From the NCBI GenBank assembly GCA_029251265.1, contig JAQXDR010000205.1, forward strand, positions 1 through 38,376: a stretch of 38,376 nucleotides of DNA, in the 5' to 3' direction. The translations under genes and the position numbers were made by a program. Below the pieces are notes generated by a model. That model did no database searches. It was given only the letters and a program-made list of their open reading frames with translations, and was not told the origin of the DNA. Source of the DNA: Pseudoprimorskyibacter sp. Its GTDB lineage: Bacteria; Pseudomonadota; Alphaproteobacteria; Rhodobacterales; Rhodobacteraceae. Below, one piece after another: positions 18,291 to 27,065 of this stretch. Each line of letters opens with the position of its first letter. The stretch's first letter is position 1.

Positions 18291-19092
18291 ATGAGGAGAT
18301 TATCAATCGATGATGCGGCTTCCACGTTCTAGACGTCAATATATACGTTTGTTCTGTCACCCCTGAACTGCTGAGAAGACATCTTTTGCGCATAATTTAT
18401 TCCAAAAATAGGTTGCCGCGTTTGAAAACAGGGTTCTGTTTGGCTTGCACCTTTTCAGGGATGTTTCAATTCCAAGATTCTAGGTTCTGCTGTACTTATA
18501 TACGGTTTTTTGAATATTATTGACTCCTCTTTCGTATAGGTTTTTGCTTTAGAAGCGATGACGCCTAAGGGGGTTCTGGATGCCTTTCAAGCATTGAATC
18601 CTGTCAAACCGGTTTAGAAAAATGCGAAATGCTAGTCGTGAAATTACTCTAAACAAGTGAATGTTCGGTCTACATTCGTTGCATTGAGCTAAGAAGCAGT
18701 TGCTATTTGGTTTCGATACAGCCGTTCTTACAGAGATATATCAAGAATGGTTGGAATGTTCCGTTCGACATTTAAACCTGAAAATCATGATCAAGATGAA
18801 GATCAAGCACATGATGGAAATGAGGTAAATCCTTAAGATTTCTAAGTCCAGCCCAATCGACACGACCCTTGAAAACACAACGTTTCTGAAGCATTCAAAA
18901 CAGCCAAAACCACAATGTTACACCCAGCCACGCGCATCGAAAGATACACCGTATCCGCACCTGTTGTGATGAAGGTCACGCAAGCTCCTGAATGAATACA
19001 AAAAAATTTCTGACGTCAGCACTTATGGGTCCAAATAGGGTTATTTGCTAAGACAGAGTTTGTTGCTGGTCATAACCACCAAGGGGTGGACG
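18291..19092. other. Gene-poor, A+T-rich stretch before the IS remnants
   Basis: About 800 bases lie between the histidine kinase start and the first IS remnant. I see no family-level coding sequence. The promoter of the kinase must lie at its left end. A 29-codon frame at 18747-18836 encodes a very acidic peptide (MVGMFRSTFKPENHDQDEDQ and onward to GNEVNP); it has only a weak ribosome site and may be chance. The left end of the first IS3-family element should lie somewhere in 18990-19090, but I could not fix an inverted repeat. Confidence 0.45.
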
Positions 19093-19440
19093 ATGAGAAA
19101 GACAACGAAAATCCCCGGCGCGAAGATCGTCAAGGACATCAAGCGCACCACGCGCAAACTTTATTCATCTGAAGAGAAGATCAGGATCGTGCTGGATGGT
19201 CTGTGTGGCCAGGACCGCATTGCTGACTTGTGCCGCCGGGAGGGGATTATCCAAGGCATCTATTACAAATGGTCAATAAACTTCATGGAAGCCGGTAATC
19301 AGCGGTTGGCGGGTGATACTACCCGTTGGGCAAATACTGACGAGGTGAAGGAACTGTTGCGCAAAGCGCGTGACCTCAAAAAGGTCGTCGCAGAACAGAC
19401 GCTTGAACTGCGCCTTCTCAAAAAGCATGTGCGACCGTTG
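19093..19440 (+). pseudogene. Truncated IS3-family transposase OrfA (left remnant)
   Basis: From the ATG at 19093 (AGGGGTGG ahead) the product is a typical IS3-family OrfA: KLYSSEEKIRIVLDGLCGQD as first helix, IADLCRREGIIQGIYYKW as helix-turn-helix, then the DEVKELLRKARDLKKVVAEQ leucine-zipper region ending ELRLLKKHV. After about 19436 the similarity stops. The frame stays open to 19803 only because it reads antisense through the second remnant. OrfB and the right end are missing, so the element cannot move by itself. Confidence 0.75.
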
Positions 19441-19446
19441 GGACGA

Positions 19447-19656
19447 TTACGAATGAGGTATCCGGTGATAACCAAACTGCCAACGCTTGCTGAAAATTGC
19501 TGTCATCTCTTCGCGGACCTCAGGATAATCTGGTGGTTTGTCGCGCAGGATAGTCTTGGGATCGACACCAACAAGCCCGCACGCTCGGCGTTGCAAGATA
19601 TCATGAACCCGCATGGCCTTATGTGCTGCAGCCCGTGGCACATTCGGTGTTGTCAA
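19447..19656 (-). pseudogene. Truncated IS3-family transposase OrfB (right remnant)
   Basis: The start, TTG at 19656, overlaps the OrfA stop (TTGA). An A6 run on the minus strand (19657-19662) just before it is the kind of slippery site that gives the OrfAB fusion by -1 frameshifting. The visible residues (VHDILQRRACGLVGVD, then KRWQFGYHRI) are the N-terminal helix-turn-helix part of OrfB. The similarity ends at about 19458, before the DDE catalytic core. The rest is missing. Confidence 0.68.
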
Positions 19657-19916
19657 TTTTTTCTCAGCAGGTTTTTCAGGACAACATTATCCAACACGGT
19701 GTCTGCCAAAAGACGCTTCAGTTTGGCGGTCTTACCTTCCAGTGATTTGAAGTGGTGGGCGTCAGAAACATCCACACCGCGATACTTGGCTTTGAACTTG
19801 TAAAACGATGCATGGCTAAGGCCATGCTTGCGGCACACCTTAGTTGTTGGCATCCCGGCTTCTTGTTCTTTGAACATTCCCATAATCTGGACGTCGGTAA
19901 AACAGATCTGTTGCAT
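19653..19916 (-). CDS. IS3-family transposase OrfA (right remnant)
   Basis: An 87-residue OrfA of the IS407/IS511-like kind: ICFTDVQIMGMFKEQEAGMP, TTKVCRKHGLSHASFYKFKAKYRGVDVSDA, then LKRLLADTVLDNVVLKNLLRKN as the leucine-zipper end. The frame is intact from the ATG at 19916; an upstream extension to 19991 is possible but unlike the family. It reads toward the left remnant, so the two IS pieces are convergent and share one junction at about 19440-19458. The outer terminal repeat to the right of 19916 was not identified. Confidence 0.72.
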   Translation of the reverse strand: MQQICFTDVQIMGMFKEQEAGMPTTKVCRKHGLSHASFYKFKAKYRGVDVSDAHHFKSLEGKTAKLKRLLADTVLDNVVLKNLLRKN

Positions 19917-19991
19917 TTGTTTGCTGCTTCGAAGGTTGAGCAAACTCGATATGAAAGTCAGGTAAGCTTTGGTGGCTAGGTCAACACTCAT

Positions 19992-20512
19992 CAGGAAACT
20001 GTTTGCGCCCCAAGCTATACAGAAGCTGAGAGAGGGTTTGTGAATGGCGATGATAGGTCCATCTTAATTGCGAACATCGATAGCATTGTTGCGCAGCGCT
20101 GATCTGGCTGCGATAACTCAAGGCGAGGTTTTGGAAATCAACAGGCGTTCTGCGGTATTCTACCTGTGCCATTGTGACATGTGCCGCGTCATTCCACTGA
20201 CGCAGATATATTGCCGCCAGCCTGTTGTTGGATCAATGGGCTCTTTGGCTGGGAAAGGCCGATCACGGTGCCGTGCGTTTGAAACGTTTGACCGCGGCTG
20301 AGCGTATCACTTTTTTGGGTAGATCGTGTTTGGAACTTTAACTGTGCCTCGGGTCTGGACCGGATCCATCCCATTGCTCCCTAATTTTTGTTTGTACTCA
20401 TACGAGGTTATCAGCCTTGATCGTGGAAGGTGTTTTGATGCATCCTTGATTTAGTTGCATCAAAGCTGGGTCGATCAAGAACCCTTGGGGATGCCTGAAC
20501 GAGAGCAGTCTA
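19992..20512. other. Noncoding or decayed stretch right of the IS remnants
   Basis: About 520 bases hold no gene I recognise. A minus-strand frame of some 80 residues (about 19981-20240, containing LAAIYLRQWNDAAHV and YRRTPVDFQNLAL) looks protein-like but has no known motif and may be a fossil of further mobile or displaced DNA. The promoter for the small secreted protein at 20513 is expected near its right end. Confidence 0.4.
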
Positions 20513-20878
20513 ATGAAATCCGTAATCATATTGGCTATAGCAGGTCTGATCTTGGTAAATTGTGGTGGTCGGTCTTCTGCGCCTTCACCCACATCAATAC
20601 CGAACCCCGAGCGGATCACGATGTTCTCGGACGGGCCGATCAAAACAGCTTGCCTTAATGCAGATCGGGACGCAGCCAACCGCAAGCTTTGTGGGTGTGT
20701 TCAGACCGTTGCAAATTTGACGTTGGGGGTTACGGATCAGGAACGGGCAGTGACGTTTTTTGGCGATCCGCACGAGGCGCAGGTGGTGCGGACGTCCAGC
20801 AATCGTTCCGATAAACGGTTCTGGGATCGCTACAAGGCTTTTTCAGGTCGTGCAAAACGGTCCTGTGATGGGTATTGA
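20513..20878 (+). CDS. Small exported lipoprotein-like protein of a roseobacter family
   Basis: A 121-residue protein with a hydrophobic N-terminus (MKSVIILAIAGLILVNCGGR) followed by a Ser/Pro-rich linker. The Cys at 17 could be a lipobox cysteine, but Asn at -1 is not standard, so simple secretion or membrane anchoring is equally possible. The mature part has GPIKTACLNADRDAANRKLCGCVQTVAN, then DQERAVTFFGDPHEAQVVR and FWDRYKAFSGRAKRSC. This pattern, with a CxC and a terminal Cys, is shared by small proteins in many Rhodobacteraceae sometimes annotated 'arginine transporter'. I see no transport domain, so that name should not be trusted. Function unknown. Confidence 0.75.
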   Translation: MKSVIILAIAGLILVNCGGRSSAPSPTSIPNPERITMFSDGPIKTACLNADRDAANRKLCGCVQTVANLTLGVTDQERAVTFFGDPHEAQVVRTSSNRSDKRFWDRYKAFSGRAKRSCDGY

Positions 20879-20968
20879 AATTCAGTATTATCAAATGTAA
20901 GGCTTCAATATCGTATATTTGTCTGAAAAAGTTCCTGATATATTAGGAATAACCAAAGGTATGGGGCG

Positions 20969-21910
20969 TTGATAAAAAAAGGTGTAAGCCTGCGTGGTAT
21001 CGAAGTTTTTGAAGCTTTGGCCGACACTGGATCGGTTGCGGCGACGGCGCGGCGCACCGGGCTAAGCCAGCCCTCTGTCAGTCAGCAAATGCGCAACCTG
21101 GAGGACGCTTTGGGATCTGAATTGGTTGATCATGGTAAGCGCCCCATGCAACTAACATCAGCAGGTGCAGGTTTTTTGGTACACGCACGTTCTGCGCTCA
21201 GTGCACTCCGCTCCGGGCAGTCTGATTTGTCCGCGATGGATCTTAGCCACCTAGCTGTGCTTGATATTGGTATTATCGATGACTTTGATAATGACCTCGC
21301 CCCTTCTCTTGCCACGGTTTTGGCAAATAAAATGGCTGATAGCTGTCTACGCCTACGCACCGCGCCCAGTCTTGAAATCCTGGCGGCAGTTCAAAAACGA
21401 GACGTGCATTTGGGTGTTACGGCCACGGATGGTGAGCCTCAAGCCGACCTTGCGGCATATCCGCTCGCAAGAGAGCCTTTGATATTGGTGGTTCCCAGGG
21501 GATCTGGGGCCACAGTTGAGCAGGATCTGCCATTTCTCGCTTATGGGCAGGATCAGCTGATTGCGCGTTTGACCAATGCGCATTTTGCAGCGGTCGGCCG
21601 ACAGATGGCCAGTCGTTTTGAAATAGGTGCGCCCCTGGCACTGATGTCTTTGGTTGCGCGGGGGGTTGGTTGGACGGTGACCACACCGTTTGGGTATATG
21701 CGTGCGGAGCGTATGCACGAAGGTCTCGAAGCACGCCCTTTGCCATTCGTTGGCCAAGAGCGCGAGATCACTGTGTTGGCTGACCCTGAATGGGATCAGA
21801 GAATTCCAGCAGAGATCGCCTCTATGTTGCGCCGCCTGATCGATCATCAAATAATTACGCCAGCCGTGGATCGGTTGCCGTGGTTGAATGGCAAGCTTCG
21901 GCTGTTGTAG
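20969..21910 (+). CDS. LysR-family transcriptional regulator
   Basis: A 313-residue LysR-type regulator. The helix-turn-helix occupies about 6-65 (LRGIEVFEALADTGSVAATA, then TGLSQPSVSQQMRNLEDALGSELV). The effector-binding domain runs from about 90 to 295, and a short C-terminal tail follows. The start is a TTG at 20969 with AAAGG nine bases upstream. No ATG or GTG exists between it and the upstream in-frame stop. The next gene on the right, the hydrolase, is convergent, so no divergent target is obvious; the target may be elsewhere. The N-terminal basic segment is short and normal for the family. Confidence 0.88.
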   Translation: MIKKGVSLRGIEVFEALADTGSVAATARRTGLSQPSVSQQMRNLEDALGSELVDHGKRPMQLTSAGAGFLVHARSALSALRSGQSDLSAMDLSHLAVLDIGIIDDFDNDLAPSLATVLANKMADSCLRLRTAPSLEILAAVQKRDVHLGVTATDGEPQADLAAYPLAREPLILVVPRGSGATVEQDLPFLAYGQDQLIARLTNAHFAAVGRQMASRFEIGAPLALMSLVARGVGWTVTTPFGYMRAERMHEGLEARPLPFVGQEREITVLADPEWDQRIPAEIASMLRRLIDHQIITPAVDRLPWLNGKLRLL

Positions 21911-21958
21911 GGTCTGTCGCAATCACTTTTTTGTTCGACAAATTGTCTAAGGGGAGCC

Positions 21959-22717
21959 TTAGATGCTTAGAAAAGTGCGAACTGACGCCTCGAACGCGCG
22001 TGGTTCTTCGGCATGAAGCCAATGGCCGGCCGCTTTCAGCTTGGCAAAGCGGGCATGTGGAAACAACGCGCGTATATTTGCCCTGTGATTTGGCAACACA
22101 TAGTCAGACTGCCCGCCCGTCAACATAAGAACTGATCCGTCAAAATGCGATGCGATGTCTGGAAAGCCAAGAATGTTTTGCATTTGGTCTGCCAAAACGT
22201 CCAAGTTCAGTTTCCAGCGTCGCGCATGCAAATCCAGAGATTGTGTGAAAAATGACTGTAATGTGGCGTCTTGAACGTATTGAGACAGCTGCGCCGACGC
22301 ATCCGCGCGTTTTTCTACCCGCGATAGATCCACGGCTTGCATGGCGTGAATATAGTGAAGTTGGGTGTGCGTATATGCGACAGGGGCGATATCGGCAACA
22401 ACAAGACGATTCACACAGTGTGGGTTTTGCAGCCCAAGAACCATCGCTGCTTTGCCACCCATTGAATGTCCGACGATATCAGCACGACCTCCAAAGATCC
22501 CAATAACTTTGGCCAAGTCATCCGCCATATCAAGATAGCTGTGACTTGCATGCCAAAAGCTATCGCCATGATTGCGCATGTCAACGGCGATCACCTGACG
22601 CGTGTCTGACAAACGTCTGGCGATGACGCCCCAGTTGCGCGCCGAGCCAAACAGACCGTGCGCGATGATCAAGGGGGGATGCGCAGAGGGCGCGCCGTGG
22701 ATGATGTGGTTCAGCAT
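21959..22717 (-). CDS. Alpha/beta-fold hydrolase (YbfF-like esterase)
   Basis: About 252 residues. The N-terminal strand and oxyanion region read PPLIIAHGLFGSARNW. The nucleophile elbow GHSMGG has Ser85, and the catalytic His lies in AAGHWLHAEEP near the C-terminus. VIAVDMRNHGDS is the strand before the elbow and is typical of the YbfF branch. The acidic residue is probably the Asp in the GGQSDYV turn. The natural substrate is unknown. I place the start at the ATG at 22717; the frame can be extended to a TTG at 22741. The inverted repeat GCATAC-N6-GTATGC (22714-22731) spans the start and could be an operator or chance. Confidence 0.87.
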   Translation of the reverse strand: MLNHIIHGAPSAHPPLIIAHGLFGSARNWGVIARRLSDTRQVIAVDMRNHGDSFWHASHSYLDMADDLAKVIGIFGGRADIVGHSMGGKAAMVLGLQNPHCVNRLVVADIAPVAYTHTQLHYIHAMQAVDLSRVEKRADASAQLSQYVQDATLQSFFTQSLDLHARRWKLNLDVLADQMQNILGFPDIASHFDGSVLMLTGGQSDYVLPNHRANIRALFPHARFAKLKAAGHWLHAEEPRAFEASVRTFLSI

Positions 22718-22817
22718 ACGTATTGGTATGCATATTCCCAAGGAGTGTGCAACGCTCTGAAAGCCCTTGCAGCTGAACTATCAGCCCAAGCAAGTTGACA
22801 TCATGTGGTGTGGTTTT

Positions 22818-23429
22818 TCAAAGCTTGCGGGCCATGACGAACCTGCTAGGCGGTCGCTTTGGGAAAATACCGGTTTCGACCAGTTCAAATCCGCTCTCTT
22901 TGATCATTTGATCCCACTTTTTGACACTAAACATACCGACATACGGCGCTTTTCCGATCAACTGCATTACAGGTATCAGGATTGGAAACAGTATATTGCC
23001 ATTCCCGAGGCAGGGCGTCTTCGAAATGAATAGTCCACCGGGTTTTAACGCGCTGTGCAACTGGGTCAGAGTGCCTGGTACGTTTTGGACCAAGTGAAAG
23101 ATATTGAACCCCAGTACCACATCGAACTGGCCGGACATCGGTGCATCAGTCTGCGCCACTTCGAACTCTATTTTATGGTCCCCGGCGTCTTTGGAACGGG
23201 CGATTTCGATCATTTTTGGTGACACGTCGGTCGCCAGGATTGATCCAACATGTGGGGCAAGCTTGATCGCAGACGAGCCGGTGCCGCATCCGACTTCTAG
23301 CACCCGATCGGACGGTTTGAGATAACTGGCTGTCCGCGCCATGCCACGTTCATAGCTGTCCATGTCCTTGATCGGTGATGCGGCGTATTTGGCGGCATGT
23401 TTGTCCCAAAAGGCAGCGGTCTCAGTCAT
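22818..23429 (-). CDS. Class I SAM-dependent methyltransferase
   Basis: A 203-residue methyltransferase. SAM motif I is RVLEVGCGTGSSAIKLA (about 42-58), the acidic loop is ATDVSPKMIEIA, motif II is QFDVVLGFNIFHLV, and motif III is LKPGGLFISKTPC. The opening AFWDKHAAKYAASPI is typical of methyltransferases acting on small molecules or lipids (UbiE/COQ5-like). The substrate cannot be read from sequence. The ATG at 23429 has GGAGAG ahead. It diverges from a LysR gene with 94 bases between, a usual arrangement for regulator and target. Confidence 0.88.
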   Translation of the reverse strand: MTETAAFWDKHAAKYAASPIKDMDSYERGMARTASYLKPSDRVLEVGCGTGSSAIKLAPHVGSILATDVSPKMIEIARSKDAGDHKIEFEVAQTDAPMSGQFDVVLGFNIFHLVQNVPGTLTQLHSALKPGGLFISKTPCLGNGNILFPILIPVMQLIGKAPYVGMFSVKKWDQMIKESGFELVETGIFPKRPPSRFVMARKL

Positions 23430-23523
23430 GATGGCTCTCCGGTTTAGCGCGGTGCGTTTTGCTTAGAACGAATGAGCATCCTTAGGAATTGTCGAAATTT
23501 GCAACTGATGTATACGTATTTGT

Positions 23524-24441
23524 ATGAAGTGGGATGCAATCAGATTTGACTGGAACCATGCGCGCGCGTTTTTGGCAACGGCGCGTCTTGGTTCATTTTC
23601 TGCAGCCGCTCGGGCTCTGCATCTGACGCAGCCAACACTTGGTCGGCAGGTAGCAGCACTCGAGGAAGAGCTGGGGGTCACCCTTTTTGAACGCGTCGGT
23701 CGGCAATTGGAGCTGACTGACGCGGGCCATCTTTTGCTTGCGCGGGTTGGTGATATGGGCGAGGCCGCTCTTGCAGTTTCATTGTCGGCGTCCGGTGCAG
23801 TGCAGGATATCTCGGGACGGGTCACAATTTCAGTCAGTGATATGTTTGCTGCACATTTTTTACCGAAAGTCTTGGACGTTTTGCAGGCAAAAGCCCCCCA
23901 GATCGAGATCGAGATTCACGCCTCGAACAAAATTGCAGACCTGCAAAGACGCGAGGCCGATATTGCGATACGCCACGTACGGCCCGAACAAAACGAATTG
24001 ATCGCGCGTAAGATACATGAAACCCCCGCCAAATTATTTGCTGCGACACGGTATCTTGAGCGCAAGGGACGGCCCCTCGTTGTGTCGGATCTCAGTCATC
24101 ATGAATTTATCGCAATGGGTCAGCCGGAACAGATGCTGGCCGAAATGCATGAGCTTGGTATTCCTGTCCAACGCGAAAATATACGCGTTATCACCGAAAG
24201 CAGCTTTGTCGTTTGGGAGTTTGTGAAAAATGGATATGGTATCACGGCAATGATCCCCGAAGTCGCACGTGCCACGCCAGGCGTAGAGATGGTTTTGCCA
24301 AATTTTACTGCTATGCAGGTTCCGTTTTGGCTTGCGGTTCACAGGGAACTGCACACCAGTCGGCGGATCCGACTGGTTTATGACGTTCTTGCTGCAATGT
24401 TGCCGCGCGTGGCAGCTTCCGGTGTTACGCCCGAAGCGTAA
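23524..24441 (+). CDS. LysR-family transcriptional regulator, divergent from the methyltransferase
   Basis: A 305-residue LysR-type protein. The helix-turn-helix runs about 10-68 (ARAFLATARLGSFSAAARAL, then LTQPTLGRQVAALEEELGVTLFER), and the effector domain covers about 95-295. It has the GITAMIPEVA segment common in the AmpR/GcvA-like branch. It is divergent from the methyltransferase across a 94-base gap that contains TGTATACGTATTTGTATGA close to its own start (about 23510-23527), a plausible LysR binding region. It probably regulates the methyltransferase and itself (inference). Confidence 0.88.
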   Translation: MKWDAIRFDWNHARAFLATARLGSFSAAARALHLTQPTLGRQVAALEEELGVTLFERVGRQLELTDAGHLLLARVGDMGEAALAVSLSASGAVQDISGRVTISVSDMFAAHFLPKVLDVLQAKAPQIEIEIHASNKIADLQRREADIAIRHVRPEQNELIARKIHETPAKLFAATRYLERKGRPLVVSDLSHHEFIAMGQPEQMLAEMHELGIPVQRENIRVITESSFVVWEFVKNGYGITAMIPEVARATPGVEMVLPNFTAMQVPFWLAVHRELHTSRRIRLVYDVLAAMLPRVAASGVTPEA

Positions 24442-24569
24442 ATTAAAATGGATTTGACAAGCCTCTTGTCAGCGCACTGGGCCATGCCGCAGCGGGCGTA
24501 TATTTCGCCATCCGGATAAAAGCGCGAAGACTAAGAGTTCAGTAAGCGAACAGTATTCCGCAGGTGCGC

Positions 24570-24983
24570 CTAGTGCTCACTTTGAGGGTGTGCACGGTAG
24601 TCTTCTTCGGAAACTTTATCCATCCAGGTGACTGCCGATCCATCCTTGGCCTCTTGGAACGCTAAATGGACCATAGCGGTATCGGGTGAGGCTCCGTGCC
24701 AGTGACGTGCTCCGGGGGCAAATCGAACAGTATCGCCGGGGCGAATAACCCGAACCGGGCCCCCTTCGGTCTGAGCAAGTCCGACACCTGACAGAACGTG
24801 AATAACCTGTCCAAGCGGGTGCGTATGCCAGAATGTTCGGGCGCCTGTTTCAAATGTAACCACAAGTGAGGACACGCTTGACGGGGCCTCGGCTGTGACA
24901 ACCGGATCCATGCGTACCCGGCCAGTGAAATAGGTCGAGGGGCCCACAGCAGAGGGCCGGCTTCCGGCGCGAAAGATCTCCAT
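24570..24983 (-). CDS. Cupin protein of the bacterial hydroxynitrile-lyase type
   Basis: A 137-residue single-domain cupin. The start MEIFRAGSRPSAVGPSTYFTG and the motifs TFETGARTFWHTHPLGQ and RHWHGASPDTAMVHLA match the small manganese cupins known as bacterial hydroxynitrile lyases. The metal ligands of that group, as I recall them (two His of HxH, a Gln four residues on, and a later His), are all present at His53, His55, Gln59 and His94. The family knowledge is in vitro cyanohydrin cleavage; the natural role in bacteria is not settled. I took the ATG at 24983, which has AAAGGAG ahead. The frame extends upstream without family similarity. Confidence 0.85.
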   Translation of the reverse strand: MEIFRAGSRPSAVGPSTYFTGRVRMDPVVTAEAPSSVSSLVVTFETGARTFWHTHPLGQVIHVLSGVGLAQTEGGPVRVIRPGDTVRFAPGARHWHGASPDTAMVHLAFQEAKDGSAVTWMDKVSEEDYRAHPQSEH

Positions 24984-25172
24984 GGTTAGTCTCCTTTGTG
25001 TGGGGCGTGACGCTTTGGTTTTGGTTGAGTGTAGATTTGACCAGTTCGAAAGCGTGATCAATGATGATTTCGAATACGTGCGGGGCCTTGTTGCGAAACC
25101 TGTGCGGATCGTGCTCGTGATATGTGGCAAGGCTGTTTCACAGACCCGTCAAACGAACTGCCAAGCACCGCG

Positions 25173-26915
25173 TCAGGATGCGACTGCTGCATCTTCAAGC
25201 CGCAGTTGGACCGTGCGCCGGCCACCCCATTCGTTGATTTCCAATCGGCCCGCAAGGTGGAAGCGCGCGCCATCATGTTGGGTAAGGGCCTGACCGATGG
25301 GATTTTCAAACGCTCCGAATGCGATGGCATCCAGTTTCGCGCCAAGTCCATCGTTAAAGGAGAACTTGAGATGCGTTTCTCCGACGCGTCGGCAATATCC
25401 AATGGCACAATCTGGAAACGCAAACCGTGGTGCTGACGCACCCGCCCCAAATGGCCCTGCGCGATCAAGGTCGGAAACAAGATCCGGTGTCGCCGCACCC
25501 GGCATAAGGGTTCCGTCCAAAGACAGAGCCTTGGGCCCAAGTTTGTCGGCGCCTTGCCGAGCTAAAAGTTCGGATAATCGGTCCATTGCCGGTTCCAGTT
25601 TATCTCGCGTGACGGTGAGACCAGCCGCCATTTGATGGCCCCCACCCTTGACCAATAACCCCTCAGCAGCAAGTCGTTGGATCGCATGGCCAAGGTCTAC
25701 CCCTGATACCGAACGCCCTGATCCCTTGCCCACATCGCCGTCAAAGCCGATCACGATTGCAGGTCGGTTAACGGTTTCTTTCAGACGCGATGCAACGATG
25801 CCGACAACACCCGGGTGCCAGCCGTCACCTGCGGCCCAGGCCAAAGGGCCGTGGGTGCCGCGTGCATCGGCCTGTGCCAGCGCACTGGCCCGCACTGCGG
25901 CCTCAACCTCGCGTCGTTCCGCGTTCAGCGTTTCTAAACGTTCTGCCAAGGCTGCGGCCTCGTGTGGGTCTATCGTGGACAACAGACGTGCGCCAAGGTC
26001 GGCCTGACCAATGCGGCCGCCCGCATTGATGCGTGGGCCAAGCACAAAGCCCAGATGATACGCGGTAGGGGCGCGATCTAGCCGGGCCGCATCTGCCAAA
26101 GCAGATAATCCGGGACGCGCGCGGTTTGCCATGACCTTTAGGCCCTGCCGCACCAACGCCCGGTTTACGCCACGCAATGGCGCGACATCTGCCACCGTGG
26201 CCAACGCCACGAGATCCAACAGCCCCATGAGATCGGGACCTTTGTGACCTGCGGCACGCATCTGGCGGCCAGCTTCGACCAATACGACAAACACCACAGC
26301 GGCTGCGCATAAATGTCCTAATGCGCCATCCTCATCCTGACGATTTGGATTTACGATCGCCAAAGCGTGCGGCAATGTCTCGCCACCCAAGTGATGGTCC
26401 AGCACCAGAACGTCTGCATCTTTGGCACAGGCCAACGCCTCGTGGCTAAGTGTCCCGCAGTCAACACAGATGATCAAATCGTGACTTTGCGCCAAAGATG
26501 ATATGGCTGGCCCATTCGGGCCATAACCTTCGTCAATCCTGTCAGGAACATAGAGTGTTGCGCGGCTGTTTTGGTCTCGAAGCCAATGTATCAAAAGCGC
26601 GGCTGATGCGCCCCCGTCGACGTCATAATCGGCAAACACCGCGATACGTTCTTGTCGCGCTACAGCGTGCAACAGTCGGGCCGCAGCTGGCTGGGTGTCG
26701 CGTAAAAGATGTGGGTCGGGCAGCAAATCCCGCAAACGTGGCTCCAAAAAGCTTTCTGCTTGATTAGGTGGGACCTCAAGACGTGCCAGAACCTGTGCCA
26801 AAGAGGGTGTCAAAGGACCCCATTGCTGAAGCATCTCTGCCGCCCGCGCTTGGGCATCCGTGGGCCCCTGCCAAGCGCGGCCGGTCAAAGAGTCATCTAC
26901 GCCTAAAAATGCCAT
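25173..26915 (-). CDS. recJ: Single-stranded-DNA-specific 5'-3' exonuclease RecJ
   Basis: A 580-residue DHH-family nuclease acting in recombination and mismatch repair. Motif I is ADYDVDGGAS (Asp96, Asp98, Asp100), VDCG at 152 is motif II, the DHH motif is LDHHLGGE (173-175), and the DHHA1 domain has VKGGGHQMAAGLTV. An OB-like C-terminal domain ends the protein with NEWGGRRTVQLRLEDA. The ATG at 26915 follows GGGGCGG. The frame could extend to 26975 but those 20 residues are not family-like. It is apparently transcribed alone; the next upstream gene on the strand, the YHS protein, is separated by 150 bases. Confidence 0.95.
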   Translation of the reverse strand: MAFLGVDDSLTGRAWQGPTDAQARAAEMLQQWGPLTPSLAQVLARLEVPPNQAESFLEPRLRDLLPDPHLLRDTQPAAARLLHAVARQERIAVFADYDVDGGASAALLIHWLRDQNSRATLYVPDRIDEGYGPNGPAISSLAQSHDLIICVDCGTLSHEALACAKDADVLVLDHHLGGETLPHALAIVNPNRQDEDGALGHLCAAAVVFVVLVEAGRQMRAAGHKGPDLMGLLDLVALATVADVAPLRGVNRALVRQGLKVMANRARPGLSALADAARLDRAPTAYHLGFVLGPRINAGGRIGQADLGARLLSTIDPHEAAALAERLETLNAERREVEAAVRASALAQADARGTHGPLAWAAGDGWHPGVVGIVASRLKETVNRPAIVIGFDGDVGKGSGRSVSGVDLGHAIQRLAAEGLLVKGGGHQMAAGLTVTRDKLEPAMDRLSELLARQGADKLGPKALSLDGTLMPGAATPDLVSDLDRAGPFGAGASAPRFAFPDCAIGYCRRVGETHLKFSFNDGLGAKLDAIAFGAFENPIGQALTQHDGARFHLAGRLEINEWGGRRTVQLRLEDAAVAS

Positions 26916-27065
26916 GCCCGCCCCTTTTGCCTTTGTGACAACTGCCAGCCTTATGTCTAAAACGCAATCTACCACTCACTTGGCAGACGGCATATTGGAC
27001 GGATGACCTGTTGTAAGCGGCTTAGCAAGTACGAGGCGCGTCCCAGAAGGGCTACACCGGGATTA

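Noticed and set aside
19045-19803. 252-codon plus-strand frame as a single transposase
   Set aside because: Only codons from 19093 to about 19440 match OrfA. The rest reads antisense through the second IS remnant, so it is a chance fusion.
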